DNA of 64,000 nucleotides from Bacteroidota bacterium (GCA_017303905.1 JAFLBH010000003.1:372001-436000); one strand, 5' to 3'. Positions 19,740 to 31,467 are shown, counted from the first letter of the stretch. Numbers and translations: made by a program. The notes: generated from the letters alone by a model not told the origin.

Positions 19740-20498
19740 TTACTTAAATAATTGATTGTACTCGTAAACGGTGATTAAGGTATCGTATCCGCGATAATTA
19801 AAATCCTTTCGCGCTGTTTTAATAGCTTCCTTTAAAGTTTTAATCGAGCTACTTTGTTTATCCTCCACAAAAGAATAAATAAAGTAGCTTTCTTTTTTTG
19901 AGGTACTGTCTTTTATTTGTGCAATTAAAGCCGCATTATCGAAAGCAATGGCATTAATTGAATTTTTACCGGTATAAACCTCGCCATTATCATTGATATT
20001 GAATTCAGACACATTAGCTTCATTATATAATTCAGCCGTCTCCAAAACATCATTGCAATGTAAAGAATAAGGATAAGTTAATGGCATACGGAAATAATTC
20101 ATGTATCCGAAATAAACGTAAAACTCATCGGGTGCATTAACTGAATTATTGATGTGCTGAAATTCTTTAAGTCGTAATAAGGTTGGATTAGACACCAATT
20201 TACTGTACTGATAAGACGAATCCATTTTTTGTAATTCATCTACAGATTCCTGAATGGTTTCCTCCACCTTCTCACCAATATTTTTAACCGTATTGACTAC
20301 TTTTCTGGTGAAAAGAAAAATTGAAAATATTAAAAGCAAAACAGAAATAATTGCCGCAATTAGCCAATTCCATTTTTGTTTATGGTCTTGTGAAATACGA
20401 ACAATAAAAAACACCATACATATTAATAAAGAAAGGCCTGATACGGCAATGAATGCTACATAGGCCAATGCATTTAAGAACATGTGTGATGACTCCAT
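19740..20498 (-). CDS. Hypothetical membrane protein, two N-terminal TM helices (252 aa)
   Basis: Two transmembrane segments (about residues 9-33, AYVAFIAVSGLSLLICMVFFIV, and 44-63, LIAAIISVLLLIFSIFLF) are followed by a short amphipathic coiled-coil-like helix (VVNTVKNIGEKVEETIQESVDEL). The soluble remainder contains YVYFGYMNYFRMPLTYPYSLHCNDVLE. Family not recognised. It begins 3 nt after the stop of the carboxylase gene, so it is probably the distal gene of the terC-carboxylase transcript. Confidence 0.6.
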   Translation of the reverse strand: MESSHMFLNALAYVAFIAVSGLSLLICMVFFIVRISQDHKQKWNWLIAAIISVLLLIFSIFLFTRKVVNTVKNIGEKVEETIQESVDELQKMDSSYQYSKLVSNPTLLRLKEFQHINNSVNAPDEFYVYFGYMNYFRMPLTYPYSLHCNDVLETAELYNEANVSEFNINDNGEVYTGKNSINAIAFDNAALIAQIKDSTSKKESYFIYSFVEDKQSSSIKTLKEAIKTARKDFNYRGYDTLITVYEYNQLFK

Positions 20499-20501
20499 TT
20501 A

Positions 20502-22043
20502 TTATAAAGGAATATTTCCGTGTTTTTTTTGCGGTAATTTATCTACTTTATTTTCGAGCATTTTAAATGCGCGAATCAATTTCATGCGTGTTTCTTCCGG
20601 CTTTATCACCTCATCCACAAAACCACGCTCAGCAGCACGATATGGATTTGCAAACATAGTTTGATACTCTGCTTCCTTCTCTTTCCATTTCGCATCTTTA
20701 TCTTTTGCCGCGGCAATTTCGTTTTTGAAAATAATTTCCGCAGCACCTTTAGCTCCCATCACTGCAATCTCAGCACTTGGCCATGCGTAATTCATATCCG
20801 CACCAATATGCTTACTGTTCATCACATCATAAGCTCCGCCATATGCCTTACGCGTAATAACTGTAATACGAGGAACAGTTGCCTCACTAAATGCGTATAA
20901 TAATTTAGCACCATTCGTAATGATAGCATTCCATTCCTGATCAGTTCCCGGTAAAAATCCAGGAACATCTTCAAACACCAATAAAGGAATATTAAAACTA
21001 TCGCAGAAACGCACAAAACGTGCTGCTTTTGTAGACGAATGAATATCCAATACACCGGCTAAAACTGCAGGTTGATTGGCCACAATACCAATGCTTTTTC
21101 CGGCTAAACGCGCGAATCCAACAACAATATTTTCAGCAAAATTTTTGTGTACTTCCAAGAAACTATCCGCATCAATAACTTGCTCAATCACTTCACGTAT
21201 ATCATAAGGCTGATTGGCATTATCGGGAATAATTGTGTTTAACACAGGACGCAATTCGTTTCCTGCTTCGTACGGAACAGATGGCGCATCTTCTTCACAA
21301 TTTTGTGGTACGTAACTTAATAATTGTTTGATATGATTTAAGGCTTCTACTTCATTCGCGCAAGCGAAATGTGTAACACCGCTCTTAGAAGCGTGAGTCA
21401 TGGCTCCACCTAACTCTTCACTGGTTACTTCTTCATGCGTTACAGTTTTTACAACATTCGGACCGGTAACAAACATGTAAGAGGTATTTTCAACCATTAA
21501 AATAAAATCGGTAATAGCAGGAGAATAAACCGCACCACCTGCACAAGGGCCCATGATTGCAGATAATTGTGGAATAACGCCACTGGCGCGAACATTACGG
21601 TAAAAAATATCAGCGTATCCGCCTAACGAAACTACACCTTCCTGTATGCGTGCACCGCCACTATCATTTAATCCAATTACAGGTGCGCCATTCTGCATCG
21701 CCAAATCCATAATTTTACAAATTTTTTCGGCGTGTGTTTCTGATAATGAACCTCCGAAAACTGTAAAATCTTGAGAGAAAACATAAACTAATCGTCCGTT
21801 TATATTTCCATAACCGGTTACAACTCCATCGCCTAAATAACGCTCCTTATCCAAACCAAAATCGGTACTGCGATGAGTCACCAACATTCCAATCTCTTCA
21901 AATGAACCTTCATCCATTAAGAGATGAATACGTTCACGTGCGGTTAACTTTCCTTTTTTATGTTGTGATTCAATACGCTTTTCACCACCACCTAATAAGG
22001 CTTCAGCTTTCTTTTGTTCGAGTATGTTTATTTTAGAGTCCAT
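20502..22043 (-). CDS. Acyl-CoA carboxylase carboxyltransferase (beta) subunit (513 aa)
   Basis: Biotin-dependent carboxyltransferase of the propionyl-/methylmalonyl-CoA class, moving CO2 between biotin and acyl-CoA. Crotonase-like motifs are clear: [39 protein letters not shown] and [16 protein letters not shown] in the N-half; [24 protein letters not shown] and [18 protein letters not shown] in the C-half. The start [10 protein letters not shown] at 22043 leaves 40 nt after terC; the frame extends to 22115, but that would overlap terC and adds an unrelated basic stretch. No biotin carboxylase or biotin carrier gene is adjacent, so the partner subunits must be elsewhere. Propionyl-CoA carboxylase is most likely; substrate is not provable here. 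Confidence 0.93.
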   Translation of the reverse strand: MDSKINILEQKKAEALLGGGEKRIESQHKKGKLTARERIHLLMDEGSFEEIGMLVTHRSTDFGLDKERYLGDGVVTGYGNINGRLVYVFSQDFTVFGGSLSETHAEKICKIMDLAMQNGAPVIGLNDSGGARIQEGVVSLGGYADIFYRNVRASGVIPQLSAIMGPCAGGAVYSPAITDFILMVENTSYMFVTGPNVVKTVTHEEVTSEELGGAMTHASKSGVTHFACANEVEALNHIKQLLSYVPQNCEEDAPSVPYEAGNELRPVLNTIIPDNANQPYDIREVIEQVIDADSFLEVHKNFAENIVVGFARLAGKSIGIVANQPAVLAGVLDIHSSTKAARFVRFCDSFNIPLLVFEDVPGFLPGTDQEWNAIITNGAKLLYAFSEATVPRITVITRKAYGGAYDVMNSKHIGADMNYAWPSAEIAVMGAKGAAEIIFKNEIAAAKDKDAKWKEKEAEYQTMFANPYRAAERGFVDEVIKPEETRMKLIRAFKMLENKVDKLPQKKHGNIPL

Positions 22044-22083
22044 ATGAAATTTTAAAATCTTTATAAATGTACTATTTAAATAT

Positions 22084-22872
22084 TTATTGAGGATTGGTTT
22101 CGTTTGTTTTTTCATCTAAAGATGGAGAACGCAACTGAACAGCCTTGGAAGTCACCTTTCTAAAACGAAGGTTTAGAAGTTCCACCGTAAATGAAAAAGC
22201 CATCGCAAAATAGATATATCCTTTTGGAACATGAATGGTTTCAACATGCACACCCTCCACTACCAATAAAACAGCAATTAAAACTAAAAATGAAAGCGCA
22301 AGAATTTTAAAGGTTGGATGTTTATGAATGAATGCCGAGATTTTAGGCGCAAAATAAAACATCACCGCCATACTGATAACCACGGCAACAACCATTATGA
22401 TAAAACTATTTGCCATACCGATGGCGGTAACAATACCATCGATGCTAAATACCATATCAATTAAAATAATTTGAACTACAATACTTTTATAGGTTGCCGG
22501 CTTTTTCTTTTCCTCTCTTAATTTTTCATCCGGATCTTCACCTTCCAGTTTATTATGAATTTCGAGTGTAGAATTTACCAATAAAAACAATCCGCCTGCC
22601 AACATAATCACGTCTTTGAGTTCAACCGGATGATCAAAAAGTGTAAATAAAACGTATTCACCTTTAATTAAGTAACCCAGTACAAATAAAAAAATCAAGC
22701 GCATGGCAATGCCCGTAAACATCCACACCACACCTGCCGATTTGGCCTGTTCTTTATTAAGGCGACTCAATACAATGGAAACAAAAATCACGTTATCAAT
22801 TCCCAGTAAAACTTCCATTAATACGAGAGGAATCAAACTAAACAAAGCCTCTGTTGTAAAAATATTTTCCAT
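22084..22872 (-). CDS. TerC-family integral membrane protein (262 aa)
   Basis: Inner-membrane protein of the TerC/Alx family, several of whose members export Mn2+. The two conserved acidic membrane motifs are present: [15 protein letters not shown] in the first helix and [20 protein letters not shown] in the middle. About seven hydrophobic helices are visible, with a charged cytoplasmic loop ([23 protein letters not shown]) between helices 3 and 4. It is upstream of the carboxylase gene on the same strand and preceded by a terminator. Metal specificity is not established from sequence. Confidence 0.9.
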   Translation of the reverse strand: MENIFTTEALFSLIPLVLMEVLLGIDNVIFVSIVLSRLNKEQAKSAGVVWMFTGIAMRLIFLFVLGYLIKGEYVLFTLFDHPVELKDVIMLAGGLFLLVNSTLEIHNKLEGEDPDEKLREEKKKPATYKSIVVQIILIDMVFSIDGIVTAIGMANSFIIMVVAVVISMAVMFYFAPKISAFIHKHPTFKILALSFLVLIAVLLVVEGVHVETIHVPKGYIYFAMAFSFTVELLNLRFRKVTSKAVQLRSPSLDEKTNETNPQ

Positions 22873-22884
22873 AATTCAGATAAT

Positions 22885-22911
22885 AAAAAAGCCGATTAAA
22901 AATCGGCTTTT
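22885..22911 (-). terminator. Terminator between the barrel-protein gene and terC
   Basis: AAAAGCCGATT and AATCGGCTTTT form a hairpin with a T run on both strands. On the minus strand it follows the gene ending at 22916 and precedes the terC start at 22872. Confidence 0.85.
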
Positions 22912-22915
22912 GAAA

Positions 22916-23590
22916 TTAAAATTTAAAACTAAAGCCTCCCGTGAGGTATGAAACACCATAACCCACTTCCGCAAATAAACCTACGTTTTTACTGAAATAC
23001 CATCGTGCGCCGGCAAAAACCGACCAGGCAGGATAAACGAAACTGTTATTATAAATGTAAGGATCTTTTTTATCAGGATCGTTAGTTGAATAATTATGGA
23101 TTTGAAAACGTAATCCTGCAATGACTCCACCATACACCTCAGCATTTTTTGAATTCAAAACATCCCAGTGATAAGCTGCACGGGCCGCCAACATAAAATA
23201 ATTCCATTTATGATCTGAGTAATAAGTTGAAAACGCGCCATTGTTATCATTGTAACGGGTATAATCATAACGGAAAAATGAATATTGATGTCCGAGGTAA
23301 GCCCCAACACCCAAATAACCCGGACCTAATTTTTGTGGCCACGCTTGCTCGTAAGTTAAACTAATGGCAGGCGTGCTTCCTGATTTGTATCCCGCGCCCT
23401 TATAAACCGCATGATAAGTACGGCCAAAACCAAAACCGAGGTTAACGATATGAGTGCCTTCATCAAAACATTTTTCACCGCCGTCATTTTTTTTAGTTTG
23501 GATAGATGATGATTTTTTCAGAGGAGCATTATCCGCCAAAGTCGATAAGCTGAAACTTAAGGCTAAAATTAATGTGAGTGCTTTTTTCAT
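22916..23590 (-). CDS. Outer membrane beta-barrel protein, hypothetical (224 aa)
   Basis: Signal peptide (MKKALTLILALSFSLSTLADN) then alternating polar/aromatic beta strands: THIVNLGFGFGRTYHAVYKG, YLGVGAYLGHQYSFFRYDY, NYFMLAARAAYHWDV, YGGVIAGLRFQIHNY, WSVFAGARWYFSKNVGLFAEVGYG, ending in LTGGFSFKF with the terminal aromatic residue of outer-membrane proteins. This fits a small 8- to 10-strand barrel. No specific family can be named. It is a single-gene unit divergent from gyrB. Confidence 0.72.
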   Translation of the reverse strand: MKKALTLILALSFSLSTLADNAPLKKSSSIQTKKNDGGEKCFDEGTHIVNLGFGFGRTYHAVYKGAGYKSGSTPAISLTYEQAWPQKLGPGYLGVGAYLGHQYSFFRYDYTRYNDNNGAFSTYYSDHKWNYFMLAARAAYHWDVLNSKNAEVYGGVIAGLRFQIHNYSTNDPDKKDPYIYNNSFVYPAWSVFAGARWYFSKNVGLFAEVGYGVSYLTGGFSFKF

Positions 23591-23740
23591 AACAGTTGGA
23601 TTTTAGTGAGTAAACATGTGTATTTAAATCCTGAGATTTTCGTTACAAAATTGGTGATTTTTTTTGACAAAACCCGCTTTGAATTTTGATGTTATGAATA
23701 GTTAAAAAAACAAGAAAATGTTATCAACATTTGTTAGTAA

Positions 23741-25780
<2,040 letters not shown>

Positions 25781-25809
25781 AAAAAGGGAGCAAATGCTCC
25801 CTTTTTTAT
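25781..25809. terminator. Bidirectional terminator between gyrB and the MarR gene
   Basis: GGGAGC (25786-25791) and GCTCCC pair across a 4-nt loop, flanked by an A run and a T run, so it can serve both convergent genes. Confidence 0.88.
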
Positions 25810-25824
25810 TTCAGTTAAACTATT

Positions 25825-26274
25825 TTATCCGCGTGCTTTATCCAACAAATCATTCATCGTTTTTATTTCAGAAGCGTTCAGGTTTTTAAATAGAGATTTA
25901 TATTCATCATCAATGTGATCCAATGATTTTAATAATTCCAATCCCTTTTCAGTGATAAACACATCCACATTTCTTCGGTCGTTTGCGCATTCTTTTCTTT
26001 CGAGAAAACCCTTCACGTTTAACTTATCTACTATGCGTGAAGCGTCACTCATCCTGTCGAGCATACGCGCTTTAATTAATTTTAAATTACAAGGCTCGGG
26101 ATGTTGTCCGCGTAAAATACGCAATACATTATATTGCTGTACGGTTATATCTTTATCCTTAAATTTTTGCTGAATTTGATAATTGAGCCAGTTAAAAGTG
26201 TAGAGCATATTAATGCCTAGTTTCTGTTGTTCACTTTTAAATTTTTTCTGTTGTATTGCGTCTTCGAGTTTCAC
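25825..26274 (-). CDS. MarR-family transcriptional regulator (149 aa)
   Basis: Dimeric winged-helix regulator of the MarR family. The helix-turn-helix lies around residues 45-90 (DITVQQYNVLRILRG, LIKARMLDRMSDASRIVDKL), followed by the wing (GFLERKECANDRRNVDVFITEKG) with the Asp-Arg-Arg pattern typical of the family. N- and C-terminal helices form the dimer interface. It lies 63 nt downstream of the yceI-like gene on the same strand with a terminator between; paired palindromes in the yceI promoter are the likely operator. No ligand can be inferred. Confidence 0.9.
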   Translation of the reverse strand: MKLEDAIQQKKFKSEQQKLGINMLYTFNWLNYQIQQKFKDKDITVQQYNVLRILRGQHPEPCNLKLIKARMLDRMSDASRIVDKLNVKGFLERKECANDRRNVDVFITEKGLELLKSLDHIDDEYKSLFKNLNASEIKTMNDLLDKARG

Positions 26275-26291
26275 AGTGGGGTAAAAATAAA

Positions 26292-26323
26292 AAAATCCCG
26301 GAACAATCCGGGATTTTTTTTCA
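26292..26323 (-). terminator. Terminator between the YceI and MarR genes
   Basis: AAAATCCCGG (26292-26301) pairs with CCGGGATTTT (26308-26317) across a 6-nt loop. On the minus strand the tail is a T run, so it should reduce transcription from the yceI gene into the MarR gene. Confidence 0.85.
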
Positions 26324-26337
26324 ATTGCGAATTATTT

Positions 26338-26934
26338 TTACGCTTTGGTTAATTCAATAGTACAATCAATCTTCACCTCTTCACTTACAACTACTCCACC
26401 TGCTTCAATAGCCGCATTCCACTTTAAGCCGTAATCTACACGGTTTAGTTTGCCACTCACTTTAAACGCGTATTTAGTATTTCCCCAAGGATCCTTAACC
26501 GGTTTAGAAGCGCCAATCGCGGTTAATTTTACTTTTTTTGTTACACCACGCATGGTTAAATCTCCCTCTAAATCATAAGTACCTTTAATTTTTCCAGGCT
26601 TCATGGATGTTGCTTTGAAACTCATTTTTGGGTGATTAGCCGCATCGAAAAAATCAGGACTTTTTAAATGTCCGTCACGTTTTTCATCATCTGTATTAAT
26701 GCTGTTTACATCTACCGAAAATTCAATCTTTGCATCGGTAAAATCAGTCTCAGATTTAGAGCTAACGGTTCCTTCATATACTTTAAATTTCCCTTCTGTT
26801 TCGCTCACCATTAAGTGAGTTACCGCAAAACCTAATTTACTGTGAGAAGCATCCACTTTCCAGTTAGTTTGAGCTGTAGTTGCAGCAGCCATTAATAATA
26901 GTGCTGCGGCTAATGTGTGTTGTAGTTTTTTCAT
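26338..26934 (-). CDS. YceI-family periplasmic lipid-binding-fold protein (198 aa)
   Basis: YceI proteins are secreted 8-strand lipocalin-like barrels that bind polyisoprenoids or other amphiphiles and are often stress induced. A signal peptide (LAAALLLMAAATTAQ) is followed by the family hallmarks WKVDASHSKLGFAVTHLMVSETEGKF near the start, SVDVNSINTDDEKRDGHLKSPDFFDAANHPKMSFKAT in the middle and DLTMRGVTKKVKLTA. The C-terminus EVKIDCTIELTKA fits. The adjacent MarR gene and the palindromes over its promoter suggest regulation by that MarR protein. Confidence 0.92.
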   Translation of the reverse strand: MKKLQHTLAAALLLMAAATTAQTNWKVDASHSKLGFAVTHLMVSETEGKFKVYEGTVSSKSETDFTDAKIEFSVDVNSINTDDEKRDGHLKSPDFFDAANHPKMSFKATSMKPGKIKGTYDLEGDLTMRGVTKKVKLTAIGASKPVKDPWGNTKYAFKVSGKLNRVDYGLKWNAAIEAGGVVVSEEVKIDCTIELTKA

Positions 26935-26954
26935 ATCGTTTAGTTTTAACGATA

Positions 26955-26990
26955 CAAATTTATACGTTATAACATATATTGTTGCAACAA
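26955..26990 (-). promoter_or_regulatory. yceI promoter with two palindromic operator candidates
   Basis: On the minus strand TAAATTTG (26962-26955) matches the -7 consensus. Upstream are two perfect palindromes, GTTATAAC (26966-26973) and TTGTTGCAACAA (26979-26990), with centres 15 bp apart in the -33/-7 interval. That placement suits repression by a dimeric regulator such as the neighbouring MarR protein. No TTG lies exactly 19-21 nt from the -7 element, so the -33 assignment is open. Confidence 0.6.
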
Positions 26991-26991
26991 A

Positions 26992-27663
26992 TTATGTTAA
27001 AAGAAATTTCCGATACTCAAGAGGCTTTAAATCAGCTAAATAAAATTTATCGATTCGGGTACGTTTAAGCCTCGTTACCTTAAATCCCAGCTTTTTACAC
27101 ATACGGCGTATTTGCTTATTCTTACCCTCTGTTAACACGATATTAAAGACATGTGATGTGATTTTGGAAACCGTACAAGGTCGCGTAACATAAAAGCCAA
27201 TATCTACTCCTTTACCCATGGCTTCAATAAATTCATCCGAAATTTGTTGGTCTACCTCCACCTCATATTCCTTTTCTTTATAAGCATCGGCTCGTGTTAA
27301 GGCATTTACCCATTTACCATTATTGGAAATAATCAATAATCCTTCTGAGGCTTTATCTAAGCGACCGGCCACAAAAAAACTATCGTTAAACGGAAACACC
27401 TTACTTAAATTATCTACAATCAAATTATAAAAAGAAGATTCTATGCCGGTTGGTTTATATAAGGCGTAATACTCGTATTGAATTGCCGGCTTAATGATTT
27501 GCCCCTCTAAACATAACTCATCCTCCTCATGAATTATTTCATTTGTTAAAACTACTTTTCCATTAACGGTTAATTTACCTGACGAAATCAAATCGCCGGC
27601 CGTTTTATTTGTGTAATTTAACGCATGAATTAAATGATGTTTTATTTTTAAACGAAAGCTCAT
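26992..27663 (-). CDS. rRNA pseudouridine synthase, RsuA/RluB/RluF family (223 aa)
   Basis: Isomerises uridine to pseudouridine in rRNA. Residues 1-50 are an S4 RNA-binding domain ([17 protein letters not shown]), followed by the catalytic domain with YYALYKPTG, the signature [18 protein letters not shown] carrying the catalytic Asp, KEYEVEVDQ, and the family C-terminal motif [28 protein letters not shown]. The extra length and IRRMC context resemble RluF (23S U2604), but substrate cannot be fixed. Its start codon is 20 bp from the divergent ABC gene; TATATTTG on the minus strand (27681-27674) may be its -7 element. Confidence 0.9.
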   Translation of the reverse strand: MSFRLKIKHHLIHALNYTNKTAGDLISSGKLTVNGKVVLTNEIIHEEDELCLEGQIIKPAIQYEYYALYKPTGIESSFYNLIVDNLSKVFPFNDSFFVAGRLDKASEGLLIISNNGKWVNALTRADAYKEKEYEVEVDQQISDEFIEAMGKGVDIGFYVTRPCTVSKITSHVFNIVLTEGKNKQIRRMCKKLGFKVTRLKRTRIDKFYLADLKPLEYRKFLLT

Positions 27664-27683
27664 TTTATTCCCGCAAATATAAC

Positions 27684-28409
27684 ATGGAAGCCATTATTAA
27701 AATAACTGATATCTCGCGATTATATCAAATTGGTGATGAAACTATTTATGCTTTAAAAAAAGTTGATTTAAATATTTTCAAAAACGAATACGTTGCGTTA
27801 ATGGGACCTTCAGGCAGCGGTAAATCTACCTTAATGAATATCTTAGGCTGTTTAGATACACCAAGTACCGGGGAATATATATTAAATAATAATTCGGTTG
27901 CAAAAATGACCGACAATGAATTAGCTGAAATTCGTAACAAGGAAATCGGTTTCGTTTTTCAAACTTTTAATTTATTACCTAGAAGTACCACTTTAGAGAA
28001 TGTAGCATTGCCTTTGGTTTATGCCGGCATTTCAAAAGCAGAACGTGAAGCTCGCGCGAAAGAAGTGTTGGAACAAGTTGGATTAGGCAATCGCATGAAC
28101 CACAAACCTAATGAGCTTTCGGGCGGACAGCGACAACGTGTGGCCATTGCCCGCGCTCTGGTTAATAAACCTGCAATTATTTTAGCTGATGAGCCTACAG
28201 GTAACCTGGATAGTAAAACATCTGTAGAAATCATGGGCTTATTTGAAGAGATTCACAAAAACGGTAATACTATTATTCTAGTTACTCACGAAGAGGATAT
28301 TGCATTGCACGCTCACCGAATTGTACGTTTAAAAGACGGCCTAGTAGAATCAGATACTCAAAACAAAAATATTACCACCTATAAAAACCGCATGGAAAGC
28401 ATGAGTTAA
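27684..28409 (+). CDS. ABC transporter ATP-binding protein, LolD/MacB type (241 aa)
   Basis: Cytoplasmic ATPase of the LolD/MacB (type VII) group, which powers mechanotransmission across the envelope. Walker [10 protein letters not shown] (about residues 40-48), Q-loop FQTFNLLP, signature LSGGQRQR (about 144-151), Walker [13 protein letters not shown] and H-loop VTHEED are all present. [16 protein letters not shown] before Walker A is typical of LolD-like ATPases. The start [14 protein letters not shown] at 27684 is preferred over the longer frame from 27609, which would overlap the divergent gene. No permease is adjacent, so its FtsX-type partner must be elsewhere. Confidence 0.93.
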   Translation: MEAIIKITDISRLYQIGDETIYALKKVDLNIFKNEYVALMGPSGSGKSTLMNILGCLDTPSTGEYILNNNSVAKMTDNELAEIRNKEIGFVFQTFNLLPRSTTLENVALPLVYAGISKAEREARAKEVLEQVGLGNRMNHKPNELSGGQRQRVAIARALVNKPAIILADEPTGNLDSKTSVEIMGLFEEIHKNGNTIILVTHEEDIALHAHRIVRLKDGLVESDTQNKNITTYKNRMESMS

Positions 28410-28432
28410 TTTTTTTAATTAACTTCGCACTT

Positions 28433-29173
28433 ATGCGTAAACTGCTTTTAATTTTAATTTCCGTACACACTCTAAATTCATGGGCTCAAAGAGTTGCTGA
28501 TACGTGCATGAATGTGCCTTTAATATCCGCGCATTTTGGCGGACATATGCCTTATGGAGATATGGAAAAACGTTTCGGAAACAACTTGGCTGTTGGAGGA
28601 AGTTTCCTTTTTAAATTCAGTAAAGGATGGACCATCGGATTGGATGGAAGTTATTTCTGGAGTAAAAACGTGAAGGAAGATATTACTTTACAGATGCGAA
28701 ACGAAGATAATTTCATTATTGACAATGAAGGTTTTCCGGCAGATTTACGCATTACAGAACGCGGATTTAACGGTTTTGTTGTTGTTGGAAAAGTATTCCC
28801 GAAACTTGGTCATAATCCCAACTCCGGACTTATGATTAATTGCGGATTCGGTTACATGCAACATAAAATAAAATTGTATGACGCCAATCAAAAAATAGCC
28901 GCTGTTAAAGGTGATTTAGCTAAGGGATATGATCGATTAAGTGGTGGTTTGGCAATGCAACAATTTATCGGATACCTTTATTTAAGTAATAATCGCTTGG
29001 TAAATTTCATTGCAGGAATTGAGATTCATGAGGGCTTTACAAAAAGCTATCGCGGGTATAATTATGATACCGGCATGAAAGATGATAAGACGCGCATGGA
29101 TATCATGATTGGCGCAAGAATTGGATGGGTACTTCCGTTATATAAACGTACCCTTGATTTCTATTACAATTAA
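28433..29173 (+). CDS. Hypothetical outer-membrane/secreted beta protein (246 aa)
   Basis: Signal peptide (LLLILISVHTLNSWAQ), then a beta-rich body: ISAHFGGHMPYGDMEKRFGN, VGGSFLFKFSKGWTIGLDGSYFW, GLMINCGFGYMQHKIKLY, VNFIAGIEIHEGFTKSYRGYNYD and a final strand IMIGARIGWVLPLYKR. The pattern suggests a small outer-membrane barrel. The waaA start codon follows its stop after 1 nt, so the two genes are translationally coupled and may share a lipopolysaccharide-related role (inference). TAACTTCG at 28420-28427 may be a degenerate -7 element. Confidence 0.65.
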   Translation: MRKLLLILISVHTLNSWAQRVADTCMNVPLISAHFGGHMPYGDMEKRFGNNLAVGGSFLFKFSKGWTIGLDGSYFWSKNVKEDITLQMRNEDNFIIDNEGFPADLRITERGFNGFVVVGKVFPKLGHNPNSGLMINCGFGYMQHKIKLYDANQKIAAVKGDLAKGYDRLSGGLAMQQFIGYLYLSNNRLVNFIAGIEIHEGFTKSYRGYNYDTGMKDDKTRMDIMIGARIGWVLPLYKRTLDFYYN

Positions 29174-29174
29174 C

Positions 29175-30419
29175 ATGTTACTATATAATACAGGCATATT
29201 TTTATATACCTGTGCCATTTATATCTCCTCCTTATTTAAGCCAAAAGCTAAACTTTGGGTGAACGGAAGAAAACAATGGCGCGAACGATTAACATCACAA
29301 TTACAGAAATTACCGAACAAAAAAAGGGTATGGATTCATTGCGCATCCTTAGGAGAATTTGAACAAGGTCGCCCGGTAATAGAAGCTCTGAAAAAACAAT
29401 CACCGGACACATTAATTATTCTTACTTTTTTTTCACCATCCGGATTTGAAATACGAAAAGATTATGAATATGCCGATTTGGTTTGCTATCTGCCCCCTGA
29501 TTTCAAAAAAAATGCAGTTGATTTTATTGAAAGCTGCAATCCGCACACCGTTATATTTGTAAAATATGAATTCTGGTTAAATTACTTATTCACCCTGCAT
29601 CATAAAAAGATTCCTACCTACTTAATTTCAGCGGTTATAAAAACACACCAGCCATTTTTTAAGTGGTATGGTAAAGTATTTTTAAAAGCCTTAAAAACTT
29701 ACAAGAATATTTTTGTCCAGGATAAAGAATCACTGGATTTATTGGAGAAACTTGGAGTCAACTCGGGTATACTTTGTGGAGATACCAGAGTGGACAGGGT
29801 TTTACAAGGAGCAAAACACGCCTCAGAAATTGAAAAATTAAAGTCATTTTGTGGCACAAAATTATGTTTGATTGCAGGCAGCACTTGGGAAAGAGATGAC
29901 CAAATTCTGATTGATAGTTACTTACAATTACTTACTTCATTTCCAAACTTAAAACTAATTATCGCTCCGCATGAAACGGATGAAACCTCTATAAAATCGC
30001 TAATAAACAAACTGGAATTAAAACGCATAAATTATACTTTGTATTTGAATCAAATTGATAATTCAGCGCATGTATTAGTGATCAATACCATCGGGCTTCT
30101 TGCTTCTGCCTATAAATACGGACACGTTGCATTCGTTGGTGGCGGTTTTAATAACGGAATACATAATATTCTGGAACCTGCTGCACATAAATTACCTGTG
30201 ATTTTTGGTCCTAATCATCAAAAATTTAACGAAGCAAAGGAATTCATTAAGAATGGTGCGGGATTTGAGGTGAGTAATACTGAAGAGTTAACATCAGTGG
30301 TGAAACAACTTTTCAATAGTTCAGGTAACTTAGAAAGCGCCGCAAATGCGGCCTATAATTACCTTGAAAAAAACAGCGGAGCGACACTAAAAACACTCGA
30401 TAAAGTTTTAAGCATATAA
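29175..30419 (+). CDS. waaA: 3-deoxy-D-manno-octulosonic acid (Kdo) transferase (414 aa)
   Basis: Inner-membrane-anchored GT30 enzyme that adds Kdo from CMP-Kdo to lipid A precursor. An N-terminal membrane anchor (LLYNTGIFLYTCAIYISSLF) is followed by WIHCASLGEFEQGRPVIEAL with the catalytic-site Glu region, LTFFSPSGFEIRKDY, FVKYEFWLNYL, then the C-terminal nucleotide-sugar domain with CLIAGSTWERDDQILI, IIAPHETDE, VINTIGLLASAYKYGHVAFVGGG and GIHNILEPAAHKLPVIFGP. Start at 29175 is chosen because the longer frame overlaps the upstream gene. Its presence implies a Kdo-containing LPS. Confidence 0.95.
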   Translation: MLLYNTGIFLYTCAIYISSLFKPKAKLWVNGRKQWRERLTSQLQKLPNKKRVWIHCASLGEFEQGRPVIEALKKQSPDTLIILTFFSPSGFEIRKDYEYADLVCYLPPDFKKNAVDFIESCNPHTVIFVKYEFWLNYLFTLHHKKIPTYLISAVIKTHQPFFKWYGKVFLKALKTYKNIFVQDKESLDLLEKLGVNSGILCGDTRVDRVLQGAKHASEIEKLKSFCGTKLCLIAGSTWERDDQILIDSYLQLLTSFPNLKLIIAPHETDETSIKSLINKLELKRINYTLYLNQIDNSAHVLVINTIGLLASAYKYGHVAFVGGGFNNGIHNILEPAAHKLPVIFGPNHQKFNEAKEFIKNGAGFEVSNTEELTSVVKQLFNSSGNLESAANAAYNYLEKNSGATLKTLDKVLSI

Positions 30420-30535
30420 AACTCTGTATATCAATTGATTAATCAAAATATTAACTAAACTCCTAAATTTGATTAATTCACTAAATTTTGCTTACTTGCA
30501 TTGATTTTTTAAAAACCAATTAAGTATTTTTTTCG

Positions 30536-31453
30536 ATGAATCTAAGAAAGTATATGTTTAACACTAAACTTTTATCAATTAGTTTAGCGGCTCTTGTTAT
30601 TTCTACCTCTTGTGGCGGAGACAAACCGAAGGATGATGAACAAAACAATGAGAATGTTGTGGATGTTGACACTGCAAAAACGGCAGTATTAAATGTAGGA
30701 GGGCAACTTTTCAGTATCCCTTCTCCAATACAAACCGCCATGTTAATCCAAAAGTCGGGCGTATCATACAATAAAGAGATTTTAAATCCGTCTAATAAGG
30801 TTAATACCTATTCAACTGATTACGTTCGTGCCTTAAATTTAGGAATTTACGGTGCTGACTTAGGTTATGTAAGTATGTACAATCAAACACAAGATGCAAT
30901 TGGTTATTTAGCCGGTGTAAAGCAATTAGCTGATAAATTAGGAGTATCTGCAGCATTTGACGCAAACACAATGAAGCGTATTGAAACTAACATTGCTAAC
31001 AAAGACAGTATGCTAATGTTAGTTGGCGTAGCTTATCGCGCCAGTGATGCTTATTTGAAATCCAATCAACGTACTGAAATCAGTTCATTAATCTTAACAG
31101 GTGGATGGATTGAGAGTATGCATTTTTCTATTACGGCTTTAAAGCAAAAAGCAAACGATGATATTAAATACCGCATTGCTGAACAAAAGCAAGCTTTAGA
31201 AAGTATCATCAAATTAATTGGTTCGCACAACTTACCTGATGCAAATACTTTGTCTGCTCAGCTTACTGATTTATTGAAAGTATATGAAGGCATTCAATTC
31301 AAATACAATTTTGTTGAACCTGTAACTGATTCATTAAAGAAAATGACTTACATCAATAGTACCAATGAAGTTTCAGTTTCAAATGAGCAAATCGAACAGA
31401 TTGCTACAAAAATTCAGGAAATCAGAAATAATATCATCAACGTAAAATCTTAA
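30536..31453 (+). CDS. Hypothetical lipoprotein, all-helical (305 aa)
   Basis: Lipoprotein signal peptide with lipobox VISTSC; starts at 30536 or 30554 are both possible. The mature part has an acidic linker (GGDKPKDDEQNNENVVDVD), then mostly helical sequence: FSIPSPIQTAMLIQKSG, YSTDYVRALNLGIYGADLGY, DAIGYLAGVKQLADKLGVSAAFD, KQALESIIKLIGSHNLPDANTL. No catalytic motif or known domain is recognised. It begins a same-strand run (30536-35541) of envelope genes ending in a large ABC transporter; the gap to the next gene is only 14 nt. Confidence 0.7.
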   Translation: MNLRKYMFNTKLLSISLAALVISTSCGGDKPKDDEQNNENVVDVDTAKTAVLNVGGQLFSIPSPIQTAMLIQKSGVSYNKEILNPSNKVNTYSTDYVRALNLGIYGADLGYVSMYNQTQDAIGYLAGVKQLADKLGVSAAFDANTMKRIETNIANKDSMLMLVGVAYRASDAYLKSNQRTEISSLILTGGWIESMHFSITALKQKANDDIKYRIAEQKQALESIIKLIGSHNLPDANTLSAQLTDLLKVYEGIQFKYNFVEPVTDSLKKMTYINSTNEVSVSNEQIEQIATKIQEIRNNIINVKS

Positions 31454-31467
31454 GAGTTTTTAATTAT

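Noticed and set aside
22044-22115. Longer N-terminus for the carboxylase beta subunit
   Set aside because: The extra 24 codons overlap terC and do not resemble the family, whose homology begins at [10 protein letters not shown].
23721-23729. DnaA-box-like TTATCAACA upstream of gyrB, possible replication origin
   Set aside because: Only one box-like site is present in the gap, with no cluster, no dnaA/dnaN gene and no AT-rich unwinding array around it.
29852-29868. TGGCAC inside waaA as another -24 element
   Set aside because: It lies within coding sequence and the -12 GC is absent at the required spacing.
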